Of a stretch of DNA of 64,000 nucleotides, positions 10,030 to 19,427 are shown piece by piece. The stretch lies in assembly GCF_028201475.1 (NCBI RefSeq), contig NZ_CP116383.1, positions 3,162,001 through 3,226,000 of the forward strand, given 5' to 3'. Position 1 is the first letter of the stretch, and each line of letters begins with the position of its first letter. The translations under genes were made by a program, and so were the position numbers. Source of the DNA: Vibrio sp. SCSIO 43137 (GTDB lineage Bacteria; Pseudomonadota; Gammaproteobacteria; Enterobacterales; Vibrionaceae). The notes beneath the pieces are model-generated. The model saw only the letters and a list, made by a program, of their open reading frames with translations. It was not told the origin of the DNA and ran no database searches.

Positions 10030-11070
10030 CTATTTCCCTGTGATTTCAGCGAGTGAAGTTTCATTCTGCATCCCCATAAAACGAACTTCATGCTCAAGGG
10101 TCACCTGATACTTCTGTTCAACTTTACTGCGCACATGGTCGGCAAGGGCGATCACATCTTCAGCAGTGGCATTCTCGCGGTTAACAAGAACCAAAGCCTG
10201 TTCTGAATGCACCTGTGCCCCGCCGATTGTTTGACCTTTTAATTCGCATTTATCAATTAACCAGCCAGCGGCCAGCTTCATCCCGTCTCCGGCAGGAAAA
10301 GCCACAATGTCAGGAAACTGCTGTTTCAGTTCGGCATGTTTTTCTGCAGAAACAACCGGATTCTTAAAAAAGCTGCCGGCATTGCCAAGAACATCCGGAT
10401 CAGGCAGTTTGCTTTGTCGGACTCTGCAAACTTCTGTAAACACCCGTAAAGCGCTGAGTTCTGCCTCAGGAATATCTCTCAGGCTCCCGTAATCAACCAC
10501 GGCTTTCCACTCTTTAGCCAATTTAAGGCCAACTGAAGTAATCACCACCTTTCCATATAGCACCTGTTTAAAGATCGAATCCCGGTATCCAAACTGACAC
10601 TCTTCAGCGGTTAAGCGGCTGAGGGAGAAGTCCTGCAGAGAAAGTACTTCAACATAGTCACAGATATCTTTAAATTCGACACCGTAGGCACCAATATTTT
10701 GTATCGGGGCAGAACCTGCACAGCCCGGAATTAAGGCAAGATTTTCCAGCCCGGCATAGCCATTTTCTGTTGCCCATGCCACCAGCTCAGGCCAGTCTTC
10801 TCCACCCATAATATGCAGCAGCCAGTTCTCAGGATCCTCAGAAACCGTTTTACCGAGAATACGATTAACAATAACGACCCCATGAAAATAGTCTGTAAAC
10901 AGAAGATTACTGCCTTTACCCACTACCAGTTTTGGCAAATCAGCCCACTCACTGCTCTGATAAACGGAGATAAGTTCATCTACGGTATCCACAAGGATAA
11001 GAACTTCGCAACTGACATCGATAGAAAAGGTATGGTACTGCTTCAGACTGGCTTTTTTATATATCTGCAT
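10030..11070 (-). CDS. murB: UDP-N-acetylenolpyruvoylglucosamine reductase
   Basis: FAD-dependent cytoplasmic enzyme that reduces UDP-GlcNAc-enolpyruvate to UDP-MurNAc in peptidoglycan synthesis. The 346 residues match type I MurB. The FAD-binding region contains GKGSNLLFT and LALIPGCAGSAPIQNIGAYG. The catalytic region contains NAGSFFKNPVV (active-site serine), and HEVRFMG near the C-terminus supplies the catalytic glutamate. It pairs with birA as in E. coli. Confidence 0.98.
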   Translation of the reverse strand: MQIYKKASLKQYHTFSIDVSCEVLILVDTVDELISVYQSSEWADLPKLVVGKGSNLLFTDYFHGVVIVNRILGKTVSEDPENWLLHIMGGEDWPELVAWATENGYAGLENLALIPGCAGSAPIQNIGAYGVEFKDICDYVEVLSLQDFSLSRLTAEECQFGYRDSIFKQVLYGKVVITSVGLKLAKEWKAVVDYGSLRDIPEAELSALRVFTEVCRVRQSKLPDPDVLGNAGSFFKNPVVSAEKHAELKQQFPDIVAFPAGDGMKLAAGWLIDKCELKGQTIGGAQVHSEQALVLVNRENATAEDVIALADHVRSKVEQKYQVTLEHEVRFMGMQNETSLAEITGK

Positions 11071-11149
11071 GTTTAGGTTAGAATAGCATTCTGGATTTGA
11101 AGTAATGACCTGCTATTCTACCCTATTGATCAGATAAACACAGTTTTCA

Positions 11150-11575
11150 ATGAAACCAATCCATATTCAGCAACTCGACCCCATTAAGCTTCCTCTGGTG
11201 CAGAAGCTATACAAACAGTTTTATCCTTCGGCGAAAGCCAAAAAAGATGAACTTATTTTTATTGCCTACTGTCAGAATGAACTTAGTGGTGTCGTACGAT
11301 TCAGGCCTGTCGATAAGTTCAGGCTTTTAACCGGAATGCTGGTAGCTCCGGACTACCGTGGACATGGCATAGGGCACGCTCTGATGCAATACTCTAAACA
11401 GCAGGTGCTTACGCAGGGAGATTACTGCTTTGCTTATCAGCATCTGGCAGAATTTTATTCTCAGCACGGTTTTACGGCCATACCTGCTGAAGAGTTACCA
11501 CCAGCACTCAGACAGCTATTTAGCCGCTATACTTCTGCCGGCAAAAAGCTAATTTCTATGAAATTTGAGATTTAA
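11150..11575 (+). CDS. GNAT-family N-acetyltransferase
   Basis: Predicted acetyl-CoA-dependent acyltransferase; substrate unknown. The 141-residue protein has the GNAT core, with the acetyl-CoA motif A as GMLVAPDYRGHGIGHALMQY (residues 64-83; R/Q-x-x-G-x-G/A signature YRGHGIG). A strand before it (LSGVVRFRPV) fits the fold. The C-terminus is basic. It is divergent from murB-birA and has no informative partner, so no substrate is suggested. Confidence 0.85.
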   Translation: MKPIHIQQLDPIKLPLVQKLYKQFYPSAKAKKDELIFIAYCQNELSGVVRFRPVDKFRLLTGMLVAPDYRGHGIGHALMQYSKQQVLTQGDYCFAYQHLAEFYSQHGFTAIPAEELPPALRQLFSRYTSAGKKLISMKFEI

Positions 11576-11680
11576 TAACAATATAGAAGCAAAGATATCT
11601 ATATTAATAGCCAGAAAACCATTAACTTTGATAAAATTTCACATTGGCTATTCCGAAGTTACCGAGGTCAACAACTCAAT

Positions 11681-13021
11681 ATGATGGCGTTTAATACTCC
11701 TTTTAAAAACATGCCGACAATTGCACTTGAATCCGATCAGTTTGAAGTGCTCCTTTCAGCAAAAGATTTTCGTACTCGTCTGATTGACGAAATACGTCAG
11801 GCGAAACAGCGAATCTATATCGCCGCTCTTTACCTTGAAGATGACGATGCCGGCAGAGAAGTACTTACGGAGTTATATAATGCCAAGCAGAGTAACCCAG
11901 AGCTGGATATCGCTATCTGCGTTGACTGGCATCGCGCCCAACGCGGGCTGATCGGCGCAGAGACATCGGAAGGAAATGCGGCACTGTATAAAGAGTTCTC
12001 ACAGAAGTATCAGCACAAAATCCCGGTGTACGGTGTGCCGGTAAGAGGACGGGAAGTATTTGGTGTTTTGCACTTAAAAGGCTTTATTGTCGACAATACC
12101 GTGTTATATAGCGGAGCAAGCCTGAACAATATCTATCTGCATTATCAGGATAAATACCGCTTTGATCGCTACCACGTTATCTGCAATCAGAATCTGGCCG
12201 ACAGTATGGTGCACTTTATCCAGAGTGAAATGCTGGCTCATCCTGCCGTTAATCGCCTCTGTACGACAGATAAGCCAAAGACCAAAGAGCTAAAGCAGGC
12301 AATACGCCAGTTCCGCTCTTCTCTGTCTCAGGCTAAATACCAATTTGTCGATGAGCCAGTCTCAGAGCAGCAGATCGCCTTAACACCACTGGTTGGCTTA
12401 GGTAAGAGAAGAAACCGTCTCAACCAGAAAATTAACCAGCTAATCGCTTCAGCAAAAGAAGAGATTTTTATCTGTACACCATATTTTAACTTCCCGAAGA
12501 GTGTCGCTAAGGAAGTGAAGAAAGCCATTAAACGGGGTGTTAAAGTCTCTATCGTTGTGGGCGATAAAACCGCCAATGATTTTTATATTCCGCCGGAAAA
12601 AGAGTTTAAGACCATAGCCGGTCTGCCTTACTTGTATGAACTCAATCTGCGTCGTTTTGCTAAGGCAAATGAAGCCAATATGGCCAGCCGAAAGCTCTCC
12701 CTTTACCTCTGGAAGCACGACAAAAACAGCTACCACCTGAAAGGGATGTGGATTGATAAAAAGTACATGCTACTAACCGGAAACAATCTGAACCCGAGAG
12801 CATGGAGTCTGGATCTTGAAAATGCCCTTCTGCTTCAGGACCCTAATGGCAATCTGACAAATAAGTTTGAACAAGAGATGGAAAATATCCTGGAGCATAC
12901 TTCATTGGTGGGCAGCTATCGTCATCTGGATAAAGTCGATACCTACCCAGTCGATGTACAACGCCTGCTCAGAAAAATCACCCGGGTAAAAGCCGATAAA
13001 GTATTACAGCGAATTTTATAA
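11681..13021 (+). CDS. pssA: CDP-diacylglycerol-serine O-phosphatidyltransferase
   Basis: Makes phosphatidylserine from CDP-diacylglycerol and L-serine, the committed step to phosphatidylethanolamine. It is the phospholipase-D-type enzyme of gamma-proteobacteria. The 446 residues contain two HKD motifs, HLKGFIVDNTVLYSG in the N-terminal half and HLKGMWIDKKYMLLTG in the C-terminal half. VDWHRAQRG is also conserved. The gene opens with two consecutive ATGs. A strong terminator follows at 13053. Confidence 0.97.
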   Translation: MMAFNTPFKNMPTIALESDQFEVLLSAKDFRTRLIDEIRQAKQRIYIAALYLEDDDAGREVLTELYNAKQSNPELDIAICVDWHRAQRGLIGAETSEGNAALYKEFSQKYQHKIPVYGVPVRGREVFGVLHLKGFIVDNTVLYSGASLNNIYLHYQDKYRFDRYHVICNQNLADSMVHFIQSEMLAHPAVNRLCTTDKPKTKELKQAIRQFRSSLSQAKYQFVDEPVSEQQIALTPLVGLGKRRNRLNQKINQLIASAKEEIFICTPYFNFPKSVAKEVKKAIKRGVKVSIVVGDKTANDFYIPPEKEFKTIAGLPYLYELNLRRFAKANEANMASRKLSLYLWKHDKNSYHLKGMWIDKKYMLLTGNNLNPRAWSLDLENALLLQDPNGNLTNKFEQEMENILEHTSLVGSYRHLDKVDTYPVDVQRLLRKITRVKADKVLQRIL

Positions 13022-13052
13022 TTTCGTCAATAAACCCTCTATTTTGTAAATG

Positions 13053-13083
13053 AAAAGCCTTCTTATTTAGAGAAGGCTTTTTT
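13053..13083 (+). terminator. pssA terminator
   Basis: Stem AAAAGCCTTCT/AGAAGGCTTTT with a 7-base loop, followed by a T-run. It isolates pssA from the hydrogenase regulatory region. Confidence 0.9.
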
Positions 13084-13090
13084 GCTTTTA

Positions 13091-13117
13091 TTGCAACCAG
13101 TCTTGCAGCGGTTGCAA
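13091..13117. promoter_or_regulatory. 8-bp inverted repeat upstream of the hydrogenase operon
   Basis: Perfect repeat TTGCAACC ... GGTTGCAA with an 11-base spacer, in non-coding DNA between the pssA terminator and hybO. It could be a protein operator. No family consensus is recognised. Confidence 0.35.
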
Positions 13118-13225
13118 CATTGTTAATGTGATTACATTTATTTAGCCCGACTCTGAAACAATGTGAAAAGTACCATTTACTTTTTTTCTTATATTTAGTC
13201 TTTTCTCAATATCACTCACTCCAAC

Positions 13226-13241
13226 TACCCATTTATGAGTA
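13226..13241. promoter_or_regulatory. NarL/NarP-type 7-2-7 box
   Basis: TACCCAT and ATGAGTA (reverse complement TACTCAT) face each other across 2 bases. Both heptamers fit TACYYMT, and the 7-2-7 arrangement is the one preferred by NarL and NarP. Nitrate repression of hyb is known in E. coli, so the site is plausible. It lies about 200 bases upstream of the FNR box, and binding is inferred only. Confidence 0.5.
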
Positions 13242-13265
13242 CCACCAAGTAATCAATAGGTGGTA
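13240..13265. promoter_or_regulatory. 7-bp inverted repeat beside the NarP-type box
   Basis: TACCACC (13240-13246) and GGTGGTA (13259-13265) form a perfect repeat with a 12-base spacer. It overlaps the end of the 7-2-7 box by two bases. It may be an operator or a hairpin. No cognate regulator is recognised. Confidence 0.3.
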
Positions 13266-13423
13266 GAACCCTTATAAAACAAGGCCTAAGCAATAAATTT
13301 AAAAAAATGAACAGTCCAATACCCACAAAGGGGTAAAGGTTATAATGGTTAAATTACCAGCGAATTATAAAGTTGAACTTGGCGCAAATTTTTACCGTAC
13401 GGTTTTCTTAATATCTTAACGAA

Positions 13424-13437
13424 TTGATCTAAATCAA
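13424..13437. promoter_or_regulatory. FNR box of the hydrogenase promoter
   Basis: TTGATCTAAATCAA is a perfect match to the FNR consensus TTGAT-N4-ATCAA, centred about 130 bases before hybO. Candidate -10 elements (TAATAT at 13491, TATACT at 13494) have poor -35 partners, as expected for an activated promoter. They would place FNR in a class I position. A class II promoter starting near 13472 is also possible. Apart from the listed sites, 13084-13560 shows nothing else recognisable. Confidence 0.75.
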
Positions 13438-13560
13438 TCCCAATTGTTAGACAGGTGTTAACTTTTATTAGTCATTAGTTTAGTTAGAGCTAATATACTC
13501 TTTCCTCTATTCATAATTGATATGTCTGTTAACAATAAATAATTAAAAGGAAGGCCCGAT

Positions 13561-14697
13561 ATGGATGGCTACGATATCCTGGAAAAAAACGGCATAACCC
13601 GACGCTCTTTTATGCAATTTTGCACTGGTTTAGCTGCAACAATGGGAATCCATAACGCTTCTGCTGGTCAAACCGTTGCTGATGCGCTGACGCAAAAAAC
13701 CAGACCCCCTGTCATCTGGATTGGCGCGCAGGAGTGCACCGGCTGTACTGAATCTTTACTTCGCTCTACTCACCCTACGGTAGAAAACCTCATTTTAGAC
13801 ATGATCTCTCTTGAGTATCACGAAGTATTGTCTGCTGCGGCAGGACATAAAGTCGAAGAAAACAAACATCACGCGATTGAAAAATACAAAGGCAAATACG
13901 TACTGGTTGTCGATGGCTCCATCCCGGTAAAAGATGGCGGTATCTACTGTATGGTTGCCGGAAAACCAATTCTTGAACATATTCAGGAAGCCGCTGAACA
14001 TGCCGCAGCCATTATTGCCATTGGTTCTTGCGCAGCATGGGGTGGTGTTCCTTCTGTTGGGGTAAACCCGACAGACGCCCGTTCTCTGCAAGATATTCTG
14101 CCGGGTAAAACCATTGTCAATATTCCCGGTTGTCCGCCTAACCCGCATAACTTCCTTGCGACGGTTGCCCATCTTCTCACCTATAACAAGCTACCGGCTC
14201 TGGACGACAAAGGACGTCCTAAGTTTGCCTATGGCCGCTTGATCCACGAGAACTGTGAACGCCGGCCACACTTTGATGCCGGACGTTTTGCCGTTGAGTT
14301 CGGTGACGAAGGCCACAGAGAAGGCTGGTGCCTGTATAAACTGGGCTGTAAAGGTCCGGAGACCTACGGAAACTGCCCTACTCTTGAGTTCTGCGATGTT
14401 GGTGGTGGTATCTGGCCTGTCGGTATCGGCCACCCTTGTATTGGCTGTAACGAAGAGAATGTTGGTTTCACTAAGAGCATTCATCAGTTATCCAATGTCC
14501 GTCTGCCGACGCCACCAGCCCAGTTACCGGAAGTTGGTACTCAGGTTGGTGAATCTGCTTCACCGGGTGCCTCTGCCCTACTGGGTGGTATAGCTGGTCT
14601 GGCCGCAGGTGTCAGTGTAATGACGGTTCGAGAACTCACCCGACAGAACAAAGAGAAAAGTAAGGAAACCGCTGCCGACACTAACAAGGAGGCATGA
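13561..14697 (+). CDS. hybO: [NiFe]-hydrogenase 2 small subunit (Tat-exported, membrane-anchored)
   Basis: Electron-transfer subunit of a periplasmic uptake hydrogenase; it carries the Fe-S relay next to the large subunit. The 378 residues start with a Tat signal (TRRSFMQF, Arg14-Arg15). Cluster ligands begin with CTGC (Cys59, Cys62), followed by [17 protein letters not shown] and the distal-cluster cysteines [10 protein letters not shown] and HPCIGC. A C-terminal hydrophobic helix near residues 340-360 is the membrane anchor. The extra cysteines of the oxygen-tolerant Hyd-1 proximal cluster are absent (CTGC, not CTCC), so an oxygen-sensitive enzyme is expected. It resembles E. coli HybO closely. 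The Shine-Dalgarno AAGGAAGG precedes the ATG. Confidence 0.96.
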   Translation: MDGYDILEKNGITRRSFMQFCTGLAATMGIHNASAGQTVADALTQKTRPPVIWIGAQECTGCTESLLRSTHPTVENLILDMISLEYHEVLSAAAGHKVEENKHHAIEKYKGKYVLVVDGSIPVKDGGIYCMVAGKPILEHIQEAAEHAAAIIAIGSCAAWGGVPSVGVNPTDARSLQDILPGKTIVNIPGCPPNPHNFLATVAHLLTYNKLPALDDKGRPKFAYGRLIHENCERRPHFDAGRFAVEFGDEGHREGWCLYKLGCKGPETYGNCPTLEFCDVGGGIWPVGIGHPCIGCNEENVGFTKSIHQLSNVRLPTPPAQLPEVGTQVGESASPGASALLGGIAGLAAGVSVMTVRELTRQNKEKSKETAADTNKEA

Positions 14698-15704
14698 TGG
14701 ATCGCCGTGACTTTTTGAAGCTATCAGCAACAGGGGCGGTTATTGCAACAACCAGTAACCCATCTGCTGCCCGGGAACCGCTTCTTCCCCCTGCCGAGGC
14801 TGTCGGAATGCTGTACGACGCCACACTTTGCATTGGCTGTCAGGCTTGTGTTGTGAAGTGCAAAGACGTAAACAACATGGAACCAAACCCGAATGGCGAC
14901 CCTCAGTGGGAACAAAACAGCCATTTGTCTCCTTACGCCCTGAATGTTATCCGCAAATACTCAAGCGGAGAAGGCACAGAGAAGGACGTGGAGTTTAACG
15001 GCTTCTCCTACATCAAGCGTCAGTGCATGCACTGTGTAGATCCTAACTGCGTCTCTGTCTGCCCGGTTTCTGCCATGCAGAAAGATCCGGTGACTGGCAT
15101 TGTCACTAATGATCCTGATATCTGTACCGGTTGCCGCTATTGCATGGTTGCCTGCCCATACAACATTCCTAAATATGAATATCATGACCCGTTCGGACAG
15201 CTACAGAAATGTCAATTGTGTAACCAGAAAGGGGTTGAGCGTATTGATAACGGTTTGCTGCCGGGATGTGTCGAAGTTTGTCCTACCGGAGCCGTTATTT
15301 ACGGCAAACGCGATGAACTTCTGGCAGAAGCGAAAAAACGCCTGACCCTGAAACAAGGTGAAGAGTATAAATACCCTCGTGAACGTCTGGATGCCGGACT
15401 GGAACACGTAAAAGCCATTCCTGATTACTACCCGAGTGTTTACGGGGAAACAGAAGGCGGCGGTACACAAGTTCTTGTCCTGACAGGTATTCAACACGAC
15501 AAGCTCGATCTGCCGGATATGCCGGAGAAATCTTATGGTGCCCGCTCTGAAACGGTACAGCACACTCTTTATCAGGGAATGATGCTGCCGTTTGCGGCCT
15601 TTATGGGCCTCATGTACGCCACCCGTAAGCATATGTACAACGAGCACAACGGCGACGATGAAAACAGTGCTGTTGATAAGAACAAGGAGAAGGATCATGA
15701 ATGA
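14694..15704 (+). CDS. hybA: Hydrogenase 2 ferredoxin-like Fe-S subunit HybA
   Basis: Periplasmic Fe-S protein that passes electrons from HybOC towards HybB and the quinone pool. It has 336 residues, a Tat signal ([13 protein letters not shown]) and four clusters of cysteines of the 4x[4Fe-4S] type: [37 protein letters not shown] and CQLCNQKG...CVEVCP. A C-terminal hydrophobic segment (residues 296-310) precedes a charged tail. It overlaps the hybO stop by 4 bases (ATGA). A second ATG at 14697 is an equally possible start. Confidence 0.95.
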   Translation: MMDRRDFLKLSATGAVIATTSNPSAAREPLLPPAEAVGMLYDATLCIGCQACVVKCKDVNNMEPNPNGDPQWEQNSHLSPYALNVIRKYSSGEGTEKDVEFNGFSYIKRQCMHCVDPNCVSVCPVSAMQKDPVTGIVTNDPDICTGCRYCMVACPYNIPKYEYHDPFGQLQKCQLCNQKGVERIDNGLLPGCVEVCPTGAVIYGKRDELLAEAKKRLTLKQGEEYKYPRERLDAGLEHVKAIPDYYPSVYGETEGGGTQVLVLTGIQHDKLDLPDMPEKSYGARSETVQHTLYQGMMLPFAAFMGLMYATRKHMYNEHNGDDENSAVDKNKEKDHE

Positions 15705-16863
15705 TCATAGCGATGTAAAACCGCTCGGCGGCCGACTATTCACATGGCCGGTTATCTTCTTCGGATTCTTTGCACTGGTTTGTGTTGTTGTTATCGGTAA
15801 ACGACTGCTGTTAGGTCTGGGGCCGGTTACTAACCTGAACGGTGGTTATCCGTGGGGTATCTGGATCGGTTTTGACCTGTTGGTCGGTACCGGTTTTGCC
15901 TGCGGCGGCTGGGCGCTTGCCTGGGCGGTGTATATCTTTAACAAAGGGGAATATCACCCTCTTGTCCGTCCGGCATTACTGGCCAGTTTGTTCGGTTATG
16001 CCTTAGGTGGCCTGTCTATCCTTATGGATATCGGCCGCTGGTGGAACCTGCCTTACTTCTACATTCCGGGCTATTTCAATACCAACTCGGTGCTGTTTGA
16101 AACGGCACTCTGTATGACCATCTATATGTTTGTACTGGTTGTTGAATTTGCACCTGCACTGCTGGAAAAAATGGGGCTTCACATTCCATTGAAGGTTCTG
16201 AACAAGATACTGTTTGGTGTTATTGCACTGGGTGCGCTGTTACCGGCAATGCACCAGTCATCTATGGGTTCTCTGTTCCTGTCGGCTGGACATAAGATTC
16301 ACCCGCTGTGGCAGAGCTATGAACTGCTGCCTCTGTTCTCACTACTGGGCGCCTTAATTATGGGCTTCTCCATCGTGGTATTTGAGGGTGGTCTGGTAGC
16401 AGCCGGTATGAAAGGCCGTATGCCGGATGAACGTCCGCTGTTCAACAAACTTATCTCCTTTGTTCAGATTCTGGTAGGTATGTTTATTGTGGTGAGATTC
16501 CACTCCATCAACCTGAGCGATAAATGGGAGTACGTTTTCGCCGGAGATATCTACTCAATCCTGTTCTGGCTGGAAAACCTTCTGTTGCTATGGCCGATTC
16601 TGGTCATCAAACGGGTACATAAGAGTGCGGTTATGCTGTTTGCCGCCGCGACCAGCCTGCTTATTGGTGCTGCAATGTACCGTATTGACCTGGCGATTGT
16701 TGCTTACAACCCGGGCGATGGTTATCAATACTTCCCGTCAGTAGAAGAGATTCTGCTCTCCTTTGGCTTAGTTGCCATCGAAGTGGTTGGTTATATCGTC
16801 ATTATCAAGCTACTACCTGTACTTCCGGGTGTGGCAACCACCAACCGAATACATAAAGCCTAA
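15697..16863 (+). CDS. hybB: Hydrogenase 2 integral membrane subunit HybB (NrfD/PsrC family)
   Basis: Multi-spanning inner-membrane protein that couples H2 oxidation to menaquinone reduction. The start is [15 protein letters not shown] at 15697, just inside the end of hybA and behind AAGGAGAAGG. It gives 388 residues (E. coli has 392). About ten hydrophobic segments are visible. The [20 protein letters not shown] region is typical of the family, which lacks haem. Upstream in-frame ATGs lie within hybA and are rejected. Confidence 0.94.
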   Translation: MNDHSDVKPLGGRLFTWPVIFFGFFALVCVVVIGKRLLLGLGPVTNLNGGYPWGIWIGFDLLVGTGFACGGWALAWAVYIFNKGEYHPLVRPALLASLFGYALGGLSILMDIGRWWNLPYFYIPGYFNTNSVLFETALCMTIYMFVLVVEFAPALLEKMGLHIPLKVLNKILFGVIALGALLPAMHQSSMGSLFLSAGHKIHPLWQSYELLPLFSLLGALIMGFSIVVFEGGLVAAGMKGRMPDERPLFNKLISFVQILVGMFIVVRFHSINLSDKWEYVFAGDIYSILFWLENLLLLWPILVIKRVHKSAVMLFAAATSLLIGAAMYRIDLAIVAYNPGDGYQYFPSVEEILLSFGLVAIEVVGYIVIIKLLPVLPGVATTNRIHKA

Positions 16864-16896
16864 GTGGCATAAAAACAATAATTAAGGGATATCACA

Positions 16897-18597
16897 ATGA
16901 GTCAACGTATTACTATTGATCCGATTACCCGCATCGAAGGCCACTTGCGTATCGATTGCGAAATTGAAGATGGCAAAGTCACAAACGCATGGTCATCAGG
17001 CACCATGTGGCGTGGTATGGAAGAAATTCTGAAAGAGCAGGATCCACGTGATGCATGGGTATTCACTCAACGTATCTGTGGGGTTTGTACTACGGTTCAC
17101 GCTATTGCTTCTGTACGTTCGGTAGAGAGTGCTCTAGATCTGGATATACCGGTTAATGCTCAGCATATTCGTAATATGATCGTAGCAGCACACGGTATTC
17201 ACGATAACGTCGTGCACTTCTATCAACTCTCTGCTCTGGATTGGGTAGATGTCGTATCGGCACTTTCTGCTGACCCGGTGAAGTGTGAAGAGATCTGTGC
17301 ACCATTGTCTACATGGTCTCTGAACTCAGCAGCTGAGTTCCAGAAGGTAAAAGACAAACTGCAAGGGCTTGTCGACAGCGGCCAGCTTGGTATTTTTGCC
17401 AACGGTTACTGGGGACATAAAGAGATGAAGCTCTCTCCTGAAGTTAACCTGATTGCCGTTGCGCACTATTTGCAGGCACTTGAGTATCAGAGAAACGCCA
17501 ACCGTATCGTAGCCATTCTGGGCGGTAAGACACCTCATATCCAGAACCTTGCGGTAGGTGGTGTGGCCAACCCGATTAACCTTGATGCTCCGGGTGTGCT
17601 GAACCATGAACGCCTGATGTACATTAAATCCTTTATTGATCAACTGGATGAGTTTGTAGAGCAGGTATACAAACTGGATGTGGCCATCGTTGCGGCTCAC
17701 TACCCTGAGTGGCTTTCTATCGGCGCAGGTGTCACTAACTACCTTGCCGTACCGGATCTGCCAACGGACGGTAAAGGCGGCAGCTTCCTGATGCCGGGTG
17801 GTTACATTGAAAACGGCGATCTTTCTACCTTCAAACCAATTACCGGCCATAAAGATCAGTATCTGATTGATGGTGTGGCTGAGAGTAGTAAGCACTCATG
17901 GTACAAAGAAGAAGGTCCTTTCCACCCATGGGAAGGTAAAACAAACCCTGACTACACCGGATTTGAAGATGATGGTAAGTACTCATGGGTGAAATCCCCA
18001 ACCTTCTACGGCAAAGCGGTTCAGGTAGGCCCGCTGGCACAAGTATTGTGTGCTGTTGCATCCGGTGATGAAGCGACAACCAAACACCTGAACCACGTGT
18101 TAAATACCTTTGAAAAGCTGACCAATATTAAACCTGAGATTAAGCACCTGCACTCTACTCTGGGTCGTCACGCCACACGTGCAGTTCGCTGTGCCGTTCT
18201 TAAAGATGTCCTTAAGACTGAATGGCAGGCACTGATCGACAATATTGCAGCTGGTGATACCACCACCTTTGTGAAGCCTATTTTCCCGTATGGCGTAGTG
18301 AAAGGGGTTGGTTTCCATGAGGCGCCACGTGGTCTTCTTTCTCACTGGATCGTTATCAACGACGGTAAGATCGAAAACTATCAGGCAGTAGTACCTTCAA
18401 CATGGAACTCTGGTCCGCGAAACAGCAATGATGAGCTGGGGCCATATGAGCACTCACTGATAGGTACACCGGTGGATGATCCTGAAAACCCGCTGGAGGT
18501 TATCCGCACCATTCACTCATTTGACCCTTGTATGTCTTGTGCTGTGCATATTGTTGATACGCGTGGCAAAGGGATTACTAAAGTCAAAGTGCTTTAA
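16897..18597 (+). CDS. hybC: [NiFe]-hydrogenase 2 large subunit (catalytic)
   Basis: Holds the NiFe(CN)2CO centre. The 566 residues include both active-site motifs, RICGVC (Cys61, Cys64) and DPCMSC (Cys545, Cys548). A 15-residue C-terminal extension after CAVH (His551) is removed by an endopeptidase once nickel is inserted. Length and extension match E. coli HybC (567). It lacks its own signal and must be exported by piggy-back on HybO. Spacing from hybB is 33 bases, with a Shine-Dalgarno AAGGGA. Confidence 0.97.
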   Translation: MSQRITIDPITRIEGHLRIDCEIEDGKVTNAWSSGTMWRGMEEILKEQDPRDAWVFTQRICGVCTTVHAIASVRSVESALDLDIPVNAQHIRNMIVAAHGIHDNVVHFYQLSALDWVDVVSALSADPVKCEEICAPLSTWSLNSAAEFQKVKDKLQGLVDSGQLGIFANGYWGHKEMKLSPEVNLIAVAHYLQALEYQRNANRIVAILGGKTPHIQNLAVGGVANPINLDAPGVLNHERLMYIKSFIDQLDEFVEQVYKLDVAIVAAHYPEWLSIGAGVTNYLAVPDLPTDGKGGSFLMPGGYIENGDLSTFKPITGHKDQYLIDGVAESSKHSWYKEEGPFHPWEGKTNPDYTGFEDDGKYSWVKSPTFYGKAVQVGPLAQVLCAVASGDEATTKHLNHVLNTFEKLTNIKPEIKHLHSTLGRHATRAVRCAVLKDVLKTEWQALIDNIAAGDTTTFVKPIFPYGVVKGVGFHEAPRGLLSHWIVINDGKIENYQAVVPSTWNSGPRNSNDELGPYEHSLIGTPVDDPENPLEVIRTIHSFDPCMSCAVHIVDTRGKGITKVKVL

Positions 18598-18615
18598 CAG
18601 CAGCATCTGCAACTC

Positions 18616-18645
18616 AAAGTGGCGGCGACAAGTCGCTGCCACTTT
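18616..18645 (+). other. Stable hairpin between hybC and hybD
   Basis: AAAGTGGCGGCGAC and GTCGCTGCCACTTT pair over 14 positions with one mismatch and a 2-base centre. Only a short T-run follows, so it is a weak terminator or an mRNA stability/processing element. It separates structural genes from maturation genes. Confidence 0.55.
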
Positions 18646-18684
18646 TCCTCAAACTCCAGTTCAAGTCGTAAGTGAGGCAATCCA

Positions 18685-19179
18685 TTGAATATTCTTGTTT
18701 TAGGTGTCGGAAACCTTCTGCTAAGTGATGAATCCATAGGCGTGCATGTAATCAGGGAGCTCGAGCAAGAGTATATCTTCCCTGAAGGTGTTGAAGTGGT
18801 CGACGGCGGGACAGCAGGTATGGAACTGCTGGACTATATTGCCGGTCGTGAGCATATGATCATTATCGATGCTGTTCTGACAGGCGATGAGCCGGGCACC
18901 GTGGTTATTCTGAAAGACGATGAAGTCCCAGCTTTATTCAACAACAAAGTTTCACCCCACCAGTTAGGCCTGTCAGATCTTCTCGGAGCACTAAAACTGA
19001 CTGAAGAGTCACCGCAAAATATCTTTCTGGTCGGTATCATTCCTGAATCGGTGGAGCCGGGGCTGGAGATGACTGAAACCGTATCCAGAACCATTCCTAC
19101 AGTAAAAAATCAGGTAATAAACCACCTGCAGTCCATTGGTGTGGAACTAACAAAAAGAGAACCAACCGCATGTGTATAG
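18685..19179 (+). CDS. hybD: Hydrogenase 2 maturation endopeptidase HybD
   Basis: Cytoplasmic protease that removes the C-terminal extension of HybC after nickel insertion. Its 164 residues equal E. coli HybD. The nickel-sensing residues are visible: Glu in LLLSDESIG (residue 16), Asp in IIIDAVL (near 62) and His in SPHQLG (near 93). The start is TTG: the frame MNILVLGVGN begins exactly where the family does, with GTGAGG upstream and no suitable ATG. It overlaps the next gene by 10 bases. Confidence 0.95.
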   Translation: MNILVLGVGNLLLSDESIGVHVIRELEQEYIFPEGVEVVDGGTAGMELLDYIAGREHMIIIDAVLTGDEPGTVVILKDDEVPALFNNKVSPHQLGLSDLLGALKLTEESPQNIFLVGIIPESVEPGLEMTETVSRTIPTVKNQVINHLQSIGVELTKREPTACV

Positions 19180-19427
19180 GGGTTCCATCCAGAGTTATCA
19201 GCCTGAGTGACGATAAACTAAGCGCCGTTGTAGAGTCCAAAAACGGTGAACAGACTGTCAGCCTGATGATGATGGAAAGCGAAGTACAGATAGACGATTA
19301 CCTGCTAATTCAGGTTGGCGGCTTTGCCGTAGAAAAACTGGATAAGCAGGAAGCACTCAAAGCAATTGAGCTGATAAAAGCGTTGGAAGAAGGGGATATT
19401 GAGCGTGCCACAGAACTTTACCAGTAA
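19170..19427 (+). CDS. hybG: HypC/HybG-family hydrogenase chaperone (divergent paralogue)
   Basis: Small chaperone that carries the Fe(CN)2CO unit with HypD and delivers it to the large-subunit precursor. The 85 residues begin MCIGVPSRV, with the essential N-terminal cysteine after Met removal. The middle is divergent: the G-IKR-V strand of typical HypC is replaced by KNGEQTVSL. A second, more standard HypC is encoded at 22280. Likely role: the chaperone specific for HybC, as HybG is in E. coli. The assignment of symbol rests on position. Confidence 0.8.
   Translation: MCIGVPSRVISLSDDKLSAVVESKNGEQTVSLMMMESEVQIDDYLLIQVGGFAVEKLDKQEALKAIELIKALEEGDIERATELYQ

Noticed and set aside
13379-13398. 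Possible sigma-54 promoter upstream of hybO (TGGCGC with downstream TTAC)
   Set aside because: The -12 element lacks the GC dinucleotide and the spacing does not fit; the FNR box explains activation better.
13561-14697. Assignment as an oxygen-tolerant Hyd-1 (HyaA) type small subunit
   Set aside because: The proximal-cluster motif is CTGC without the extra cysteines, and the operon has hybA/hybB-type partners rather than a cytochrome b subunit.
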